This document shows, in pieces, positions 4,808 through 8,753 of a DNA stretch of 8,753 bases (the first letter of the stretch is position 1; each line of letters begins with the position of its first letter). A program made the translations under genes and the position numbers. The notes beneath the pieces are model-generated. The model had not been told where the DNA came from. It saw only the letters and a program-made list of their open reading frames with translations, and did not search any database. This DNA comes from Hyphomicrobiales bacterium (GTDB lineage: Bacteria > Pseudomonadota > Alphaproteobacteria > Rhizobiales > Beijerinckiaceae): positions 1-8,753 of the forward strand of contig JAGWKJ010000087.1 of assembly GCA_028865375.1 (NCBI GenBank). The letters are read 5' to 3'.

Positions 4808-5773
4808 TCAATTCGCCTCGAAGCGCGAGGGCGCGTAGCGGCGGAGCTTGCCGCAGAACTCGCAAGTCACCGAGATCATGCCGTCGTCCCCCACCATCGC
4901 GGCGCGGTCGGCCGGCGGAAATCCGCGCAGCAGCGCCACCACCCGCCCGTCCGAACAGCGGCAGGCGTCGCGCAGCGTTTCGTGGGCGAACACGCGCACG
5001 CCGCGTTCGTGGAACAGGCGGAACAGCAGGCGCTCGCCCGACAGCGAGGGGTCGAGCAATTCGTGGTCCTCGACCGTGCCGGCCAGCGCCTTGGCTTCGC
5101 TCCAGGCTTCGTCTTCGGCGATGGCATGGCGCGCCGCGCCCGCAGGCGCGTCGCCGGGATCGAGGTCGGCGACCCGCGCGCGCAGCTCGGACTTCGGCAG
5201 GAACTGCGTCAGCAAGCCGCCCGCGCGCCAGCTCGTCCCCTCGTGCGTCACGACTTCGCCCGCCGCCAGCCGCACCAGCGAGGGGATCTGTTCGGAGCGC
5301 TCGAAATAGCGGTGCGCCGCTCCCTCCAACCCGCCTTCGTCGAGGTCGACGATGCCCTGGTAGCGCGCGAGCCCGCCGCCGGGCTCGATGGTGAAGGCGA
5401 GGTGGCCGTGCCCCAGCGGCGCCGCGCCCTCGGTCGCCGTCGAAAGGCGCTCCGCCTCGAAGCGCGCATAGGCGCGCAAGCTGGCCGGCGCGTCGTAATC
5501 GACCACCAGCATCGACACCGCGCCGTCGCCGCGCGCCTGCAACTGGAAGCGCGCGCCGCCCTTCAGCGAGGAGCCGAGAAGCGCGGCCAGCGCGGCCGCC
5601 TCGGCCAGCAGGCGCGCCACCGGCGCGGGATAGGCGTGGCGGCGCAGGATGGCGTCGATCGCCGGCCCGAGGCGCACGAGGCGGCCCCGCACGTCGAGCG
5701 GCTCGACCGCGAAGGGCAGCAGCGCGTCGTCGTGCGGCGCGGAATCGGGCGCCCGGACGGGCGTCGCGCTCAT
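4808..5773 (-). CDS. hslO: Hsp33 redox-regulated molecular chaperone
   Basis: 321 aa. Hsp33 is a cytosolic holdase switched on by oxidative unfolding; reduced, it holds zinc through four cysteines. All four are present in the C-terminal switch: CRC (C271, C273) and CEFC (C304, C307), in the contexts DACRCSDGRV and ISVTCEFCGKLRRY. The N-terminal substrate-binding domain includes LLGSSLKGGARFQLQARGDG (65-84) and YQGIVDLDEGG (138-148). The N-terminus is slightly extended (about 15 residues of SATPVRAPDSAPHDD), giving a protein somewhat longer than E. coli Hsp33. The frame stays open upstream into argF, but the ATG at 5773 overlaps the argF stop (ATGA), as in the preceding gene junction, so this start is preferred. 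The SD is weak, consistent with coupling to argF translation. It is the last gene of argD-argF-hslO. Confidence 0.93.
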   Translation of the reverse strand: MSATPVRAPDSAPHDDALLPFAVEPLDVRGRLVRLGPAIDAILRRHAYPAPVARLLAEAAALAALLGSSLKGGARFQLQARGDGAVSMLVVDYDAPASLRAYARFEAERLSTATEGAAPLGHGHLAFTIEPGGGLARYQGIVDLDEGGLEGAAHRYFERSEQIPSLVRLAAGEVVTHEGTSWRAGGLLTQFLPKSELRARVADLDPGDAPAGAARHAIAEDEAWSEAKALAGTVEDHELLDPSLSGERLLFRLFHERGVRVFAHETLRDACRCSDGRVVALLRGFPPADRAAMVGDDGMISVTCEFCGKLRRYAPSRFEAN

Positions 5774-6702
5774 GCCCCGAAGGTCCCGAGGCACCATGCG
5801 AGCACGCCCTTTTGCGCGTGCAGGCGGTTTTCCGCCTCGTCGAACACGGCCGAGCGCGGACCGTCCATCACGGCGTCGGTGACTTCCTCGCCGCGATGGG
5901 CGGGCAGGCAATGCAGGAAGATCGCGTCCTTGGCGGCGCGATCCATCAGCGCCTCGTTCACCTGGTAGGGCCGCAGCAGGTTGTGACGCGAGCGGGATTC
6001 CTCCTCGTCGCCCATCGACACCCAGCAATCCGAGACGACGGCGTCGGCGCCGCGCACGGCGGCCACGGGATCGTGGCCGACCTCGATCCGGCCGCCGGCG
6101 GCGCGCGCACGCTCGATCTGCGCGGCGGGCGGGGCGAGCTGCGGGGGCGTGGCGATGCGCAGCGTGAAGGCGAAGCGCTGCGCCGCCTGCACGAGGCTCG
6201 CCAGCACGTTGTTGCTGTCGCCGCACCAGGCGAGCGTGCGTCCCGCGATCGGGCCCAGCCGCTCCTCGAAGGTCATCACGTCGGCCATGACCTGGCAGGG
6301 ATGCGATTGCTTGGTCAGGCCGTTGATGACGGGCACGCTCGCGTTGCGGGCGAGTTCAGTCAGGTCGCCGTGGTCGAGGATGCGGATCATGATCGCGTCG
6401 ACGTAGCGCGACAGCACGCGCGCCGTGTCGGCGATGGTCTCACCCCGCCCGAGCTGCATCTCGGCGCCGGTCAGCATCAGCGGGCTGCCGCCGAGTTCGC
6501 GCATCCCGACGTCGAACGACACGCGCGTGCGCGTCGAGGGCTTGTCGAACACCATCGCCAGCGTCTTGCCCGCGAGCGGTCGCTCGGCCTGGATCTCGCC
6601 CTTGCGGCGCTTCGCCTTGGTCTTGGCGGCCCAATCGAGGATCGCGCGCAGCTCCGCGGCCGGCACGGCGTCGAGGTCGAGGAAGTCGCGTTTGGCGCTC
6701 AT
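5770..6702 (-). CDS. argF: Ornithine carbamoyltransferase
   Basis: 310 aa. It condenses ornithine and carbamoyl phosphate to citrulline in the cytoplasm, the sixth step of arginine biosynthesis. Diagnostic motifs are in order: the carbamoyl-phosphate loop STRTR (56-60) in KPSTRTRVSFDVGMRELGG, LSRYVDAIMIR (97-107), HPCQ (134-137), the DSNNV ornithine loop (162-166), SMGDE (229-233), and HCLPAHRGEEV (264-274) with the catalytic-site cysteine C265. The DSNN and SMG motifs separate it from aspartate carbamoyltransferase. The ATG at 6702 overlaps the argD stop (ATGA) and has GGAG 7 nt upstream within argD; the much longer open frame upstream is argD antiframe and is discarded. The downstream junction to hslO is also ATGA. 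No obvious defect. Confidence 0.96.
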   Translation of the reverse strand: MSAKRDFLDLDAVPAAELRAILDWAAKTKAKRRKGEIQAERPLAGKTLAMVFDKPSTRTRVSFDVGMRELGGSPLMLTGAEMQLGRGETIADTARVLSRYVDAIMIRILDHGDLTELARNASVPVINGLTKQSHPCQVMADVMTFEERLGPIAGRTLAWCGDSNNVLASLVQAAQRFAFTLRIATPPQLAPPAAQIERARAAGGRIEVGHDPVAAVRGADAVVSDCWVSMGDEEESRSRHNLLRPYQVNEALMDRAAKDAIFLHCLPAHRGEEVTDAVMDGPRSAVFDEAENRLHAQKGVLAWCLGTFGA

Positions 6703-7955
6703 GCGGCGGCTCCGGCGGGCAGGGCGGCCTCGATCGCGCGGCACGCCGCATCGAGCCGGCGCACGCCTTCGGCGAGTTCGTCCTCGCTGACGGTCAGGGG
6801 CGGCAGCAGGCGCGCCACGTTGTCGCCGGCGGGGATCACGACCAGCCGGGCGTCGCGCGCGGCGGCGGCGAAATCGGCGACCGGCGGGCGCAGCTTCAGC
6901 CCGGCCAGCAGGCCTTCGCCGCGCACTTCCTCGATCACGCGAGGGTGCGTGTCCTTCAGTTCGGCCAGCCGCTGGGCGAGCAGCGCTCCCTTGCGCGCCA
7001 CGCCCTCCACGAAGCCGTCGGCCAGCACCACGTCGAGCACGGCGTTGGCGACCGCCATCGCCAGCGGATTGCCGCCGAAGGTGGTGCCATGGACGCCCGC
7101 CGTCATGCCGCGCGCGGCCTCGCGCGTGGCGAGGCACGCGCCGACCGGAAAGCCGCCGCCCAGCCCCTTGGCGAGCGCCATCACGTCGGGGACGATTCCC
7201 TCGCGCTCGTGCGCGAACAGCCTGCCGGTCCGCCCGACGCCCGTCTGCACCTCGTCGAGGACGAGCAGCAGGCCGTGGCGGTCGCACAGCGCGCGCAAGG
7301 CCCGGAGGAAGCCGGGCGGCGTCGCGCGCAGGCCGCCTTCGCCCTGGATCGGCTCGATCAGGATGCCGGCGGTCTCCGGCCCGATCGCCGCCTCGAGGGC
7401 CTTCAGGTCTCCGAACGGAACCTGGTCGAAGCCGTCGACCTTCGGGCCGAAGCCGTCGAGATATTTCTTCTGCCCGCCGGCCGCGATGGTCGCCAGCGTG
7501 CGGCCGTGGAACGCGCCCTCGAAGGTCACGATCCGATAGCGCTCCGGATGACCGCCGGCGGCGTGGTATTTGCGCGTCGTCTTGATCGCGGCTTCGAGCG
7601 CCTCCGCGCCCGAATTGCAGAAAAAGACGAGGTCGGCGAAGCTCGCGTCGGCGAGGCGGCGCGCGAGGCGCTCGCCGTCGGGCTGCCCGAACAGGTTCGA
7701 CGTGTGCCACAGCTTCGCCGCTTGCGCCGTCAGCGCGCCGACGAGGTGCGGATGGCCGTGGCCGAGCGAATTGACCGCAATGCCGGCGCCAAAATCGAGA
7801 TAGCGCTCGCCCTCCGCCGTCACGAGCCACGACCCCTCGCCGCGCTCGAAGGCGACCGGCGCGCGAGCGTAGGTCGGCAGGATGGCGGACGCGGACGGAT
7901 CGGCGGATCTGGGCGGGGCGGACTTCGGAACGGCGGACTTGGGAACGGTGCTCAT
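6699..7955 (-). CDS. argD: Acetylornithine aminotransferase (PLP enzyme)
   Basis: 418 aa from the ATG at 7955, which has AAGGAG (7965-7970) 9 nt upstream. It transfers the amino group from glutamate to N-acetylglutamate semialdehyde, giving acetylornithine. Class-III aminotransferase features are clear: ILPTYARAPVAFERGEG (25-41), GIAVNSLGHGHP (58-69), the phosphate-binding SGAEALEAAIK (115-125), FHGRT (149-153), EPIQGEGG (201-208), LDEVQTGVGRTG (233-244) with D234 to the PLP ring nitrogen, and LAKGLGGGFPVGA (261-273) with the Schiff-base lysine K263. Many class-III ArgD proteins also accept succinyl-diaminopimelate precursors for lysine synthesis, so a dual role is possible. The first 24 residues are an odd Ser/Pro/Ala/Lys extension built of 15-bp repeats ahead of the usual start. 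A promoter and a leader terminator lie upstream. Confidence 0.95.
   Translation of the reverse strand: MSTVPKSAVPKSAPPRSADPSASAILPTYARAPVAFERGEGSWLVTAEGERYLDFGAGIAVNSLGHGHPHLVGALTAQAAKLWHTSNLFGQPDGERLARRLADASFADLVFFCNSGAEALEAAIKTTRKYHAAGGHPERYRIVTFEGAFHGRTLATIAAGGQKKYLDGFGPKVDGFDQVPFGDLKALEAAIGPETAGILIEPIQGEGGLRATPPGFLRALRALCDRHGLLLVLDEVQTGVGRTGRLFAHEREGIVPDVMALAKGLGGGFPVGACLATREAARGMTAGVHGTTFGGNPLAMAVANAVLDVVLADGFVEGVARKGALLAQRLAELKDTHPRVIEEVRGEGLLAGLKLRPPVADFAAAARDARLVVIPAGDNVARLLPPLTVSEDELAEGVRRLDAACRAIEAALPAGAAA
7902..7946 (-). repeat. Tandem 15-bp repeats at the start of argD
   Basis: Codons 4-18 of argD are three consecutive 15-bp units encoding VPKSA, VPKSA and PPRSA. The first two differ at a single base, and the third is more diverged. 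They are followed by DPSASA, a possible fourth relic. The repeats add a flexible tail in front of the conserved ILPTYAR and probably arose by slippage. Confidence 0.7.
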
Positions 7956-7996
7956 GGTCGGCGACTCCTTGGGCGCTCGGGCCACGAAGGTCTGCC

Positions 7997-8026
7997 AAAA
8001 CAAAGCGCCGCCCCTTTCGGGGCGGC
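7997..8026 (-). terminator. Intrinsic terminator in the argD leader
   Basis: On the minus strand GCCGCCCC-GAAA-GGGGCGGC forms a perfect 8-bp stem with a GAAA tetraloop (plus-strand 8007-8026), followed by GC, TTTG and TTTT down to 7997. This is a strong Rho-independent signal in this GC-rich setting and works only in the minus direction. It would end transcripts of the upstream CinA-like gene, but it also lies downstream of the predicted argD promoter, so argD mRNA must read through it. Confidence 0.75.
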
Positions 8027-8038
8027 AGGCGAGGAAAC

Positions 8039-8067
8039 GCTATAGGAAATGAGGCTTGGCGGGTCAA
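8039..8067 (-). promoter_or_regulatory. Sigma-70-type promoter for argD-argF-hslO
   Basis: On the minus strand TTGACC (8067-8062) and TATAGC (8044-8039) are separated by 17 bp, matching the consensus at 5 of 6 and 4 of 6 positions. It is the best promoter in the window. Initiation would be near 8032, about 75 nt before the argD ATG and only about 6 nt before the terminator stem. It lies downstream of the CinA-like gene's stop, so it gives argD its own start signal. Confidence 0.65.
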
Positions 8068-8086
8068 TTGGCCGCTTCCGCCCGCC

Positions 8087-8753
8087 TCAAACCCCGCCCT
8101 CGCAGCCCCCCAGCCGCGCCAGCATCGCGCGCACCGCCTTGGCGGCGGCGGCGGCGTCGGCGGGGTCCTTGGCGCGCACGACGATCTGGTTGTGGAAGCG
8201 GCCGTCGCGCCAGCTCGGATATGAACCGATCGAGGCTTCGGGATTGGCGACCGCGATCTCGCCGAGGCTCGCGGCATAGGCGCCTTCGGGCAACATCCCG
8301 GCGGGGATCGTCTCGACCGTCAGCTTGCGGCCCGAGCGCAGGCGCGGCGCCACGTCGTCGAGCATCGCCTGCATGATGTTGGGCACGCCCGCCATCACGA
8401 TCACGTTGCCCAGCATGAAGCCCGGCGCGCGCGACACCGGATTGTCGACCAGCGAGGCGCCGCGCGGGATGCGCGCCATGCGCCGCCGGGAGGCGTTGAG
8501 GTCTTCTGGCTTGATCCGCTCGAGCAGCATCGCGATCGCGCGCGGGTCTTCCTCGATCGGCACGCCGAACGCCTTGGCGACGCAATCGGCGGTGATGTCG
8601 TCGTGGGTGGGGCCGATGCCGCCGGTGGTGAAGACGTAGTCGTAGCGGACGCGCAGCGCGTCGAGCGCTGCGACGATCTCGGCCTCGTCGTCGGGCACGA
8701 CGCGCGCCTCGCGCAGCTCGATCCCCATCAGGGCGAGACGGTCGGCGATGTGG
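8087..8753 (-). CDS. CinA/MoaB-like molybdopterin-binding-fold protein, N-terminus beyond window
   Basis: 221 residues are visible, and the frame stays open to the window edge (reading IADRLALMGIELREARVVPDD), so the ATG at 8728 is internal and the true start lies beyond 8753. The diagnostic segment is YVFTTGGIGPTHDDITAD, the MoaB/MogA/CinA pterin-binding signature, followed by AFGVPIEEDPRAI, NPVSRAPGFMLGNVIVMAGVPNIM and IGSYPSWRDGRFHNQIVVRA. The protein ends after this domain and lacks the C-terminal nicotinamide-nucleotide amidase domain of full CinA. It is thus the short, stand-alone COG1058 type, usually labelled competence/damage-inducible protein A. Whether it binds molybdopterin or hydrolyses ADP-ribose/NAD-related nucleotides, as some CinA relatives do, cannot be told. 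The arg-operon promoter begins 19 bp past the stop. Confidence 0.88.
   Translation of the reverse strand, partial: HIADRLALMGIELREARVVPDDEAEIVAALDALRVRYDYVFTTGGIGPTHDDITADCVAKAFGVPIEEDPRAIAMLLERIKPEDLNASRRRMARIPRGASLVDNPVSRAPGFMLGNVIVMAGVPNIMQAMLDDVAPRLRSGRKLTVETIPAGMLPEGAYAASLGEIAVANPEASIGSYPSWRDGRFHNQIVVRAKDPADAAAAAKAVRAMLARLGGCEGGV

Noticed and set aside
5774..6226. Upstream extension of hslO
   Set aside because: The extra residues are argF antiframe; the ATGA junction at 5770-5773 gives a normal Hsp33 length.
7956..8003. Extended argD start (TTG at 8003, adding 16 residues)
   Set aside because: The TTG lies in the T tract of the terminator, has no SD, and would place the AAGGAG SD inside the coding region; ATG at 7955 is far better.
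8015..8030. Plus-strand reading of the argD leader hairpin as a terminator
   Set aside because: After the stem the plus strand reads AGGCGAGG without a T run, so it works only on the minus strand.
6703..8277. Upstream extension of argF
   Set aside because: The extension covers argD in another frame and is arginine-rich; ATG 6702 with GGAG and the ATGA overlap explains the real start.
1..8753. CRISPR arrays, insertion sequences, toxin-antitoxin, phage or defence genes
   Set aside because: No regularly spaced direct repeats, transposase motifs, tRNA-attachment sites or defence-type domains were found on either strand; the genes are core metabolic, ribosomal and envelope functions.

Overview
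The window looks like ordinary core chromosome of a GC-rich alphaproteobacterium, probably Rhodospirillales-like. The signs are a base composition of roughly 70% GC by eye, the argD-argF-hslO gene order, an alphaproteobacterial-type 6S RNA ahead of the 5-formyltetrahydrofolate cyclo-ligase gene, and two uncharacterised families (a multi-pass membrane protein and an SNase-like protein) that I associate with this class. I see no mobile element, CRISPR array, phage gene, tRNA or rRNA.

Left block (1-1969, minus strand): a TTG-started polytopic membrane protein, a secreted SNase-fold protein and the first 23 codons of a lipoprotein. They are closely spaced, with a 34-bp gap and then an ATGA overlap, and probably form one operon. 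It would be read from a promoter at 1993-2021. The 226-bp divergent region 1970-2195 holds that promoter, a perfect inverted repeat and a weaker plus-strand promoter.

Middle block (2196-4804, plus strand): a secreted YbjN-like protein, ribosomal protein L31 (rpmE), 6S RNA (ssrS), 5-formyltetrahydrofolate cyclo-ligase (fau) and a YmdB-type metallophosphoesterase. fau and the phosphoesterase overlap by 4 bp (GTGA). This block has the most RNA structure. The rpmE leader can form two competing stems, one of which covers the Shine-Dalgarno (SD) sequence. The 6S promoter lies within a terminator-like hairpin after rpmE. The SD of fau lies entirely inside a perfect 8-bp stem next to what appears to be a CTG start codon.

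Right block (4808-8753, minus strand): argD, argF and hslO (Hsp33) are joined by ATGA overlaps, and a CinA/MoaB-like molybdopterin-binding-fold gene, cut by the window edge, lies upstream. ArgD and ArgF catalyse arginine biosynthesis steps; Hsp33 is a redox-activated chaperone. argD has a good sigma-70 promoter, but an intrinsic terminator follows almost directly after the predicted transcription start, so it lies in the argD leader. hslO converges on the phosphoesterase gene with only 3 bp between stop codons.

I found no clear new multi-gene system. The features most worth a second look are the three 5'-leader arrangements (rpmE, fau, argD). All structures were found by reading the sequence, not by folding software.
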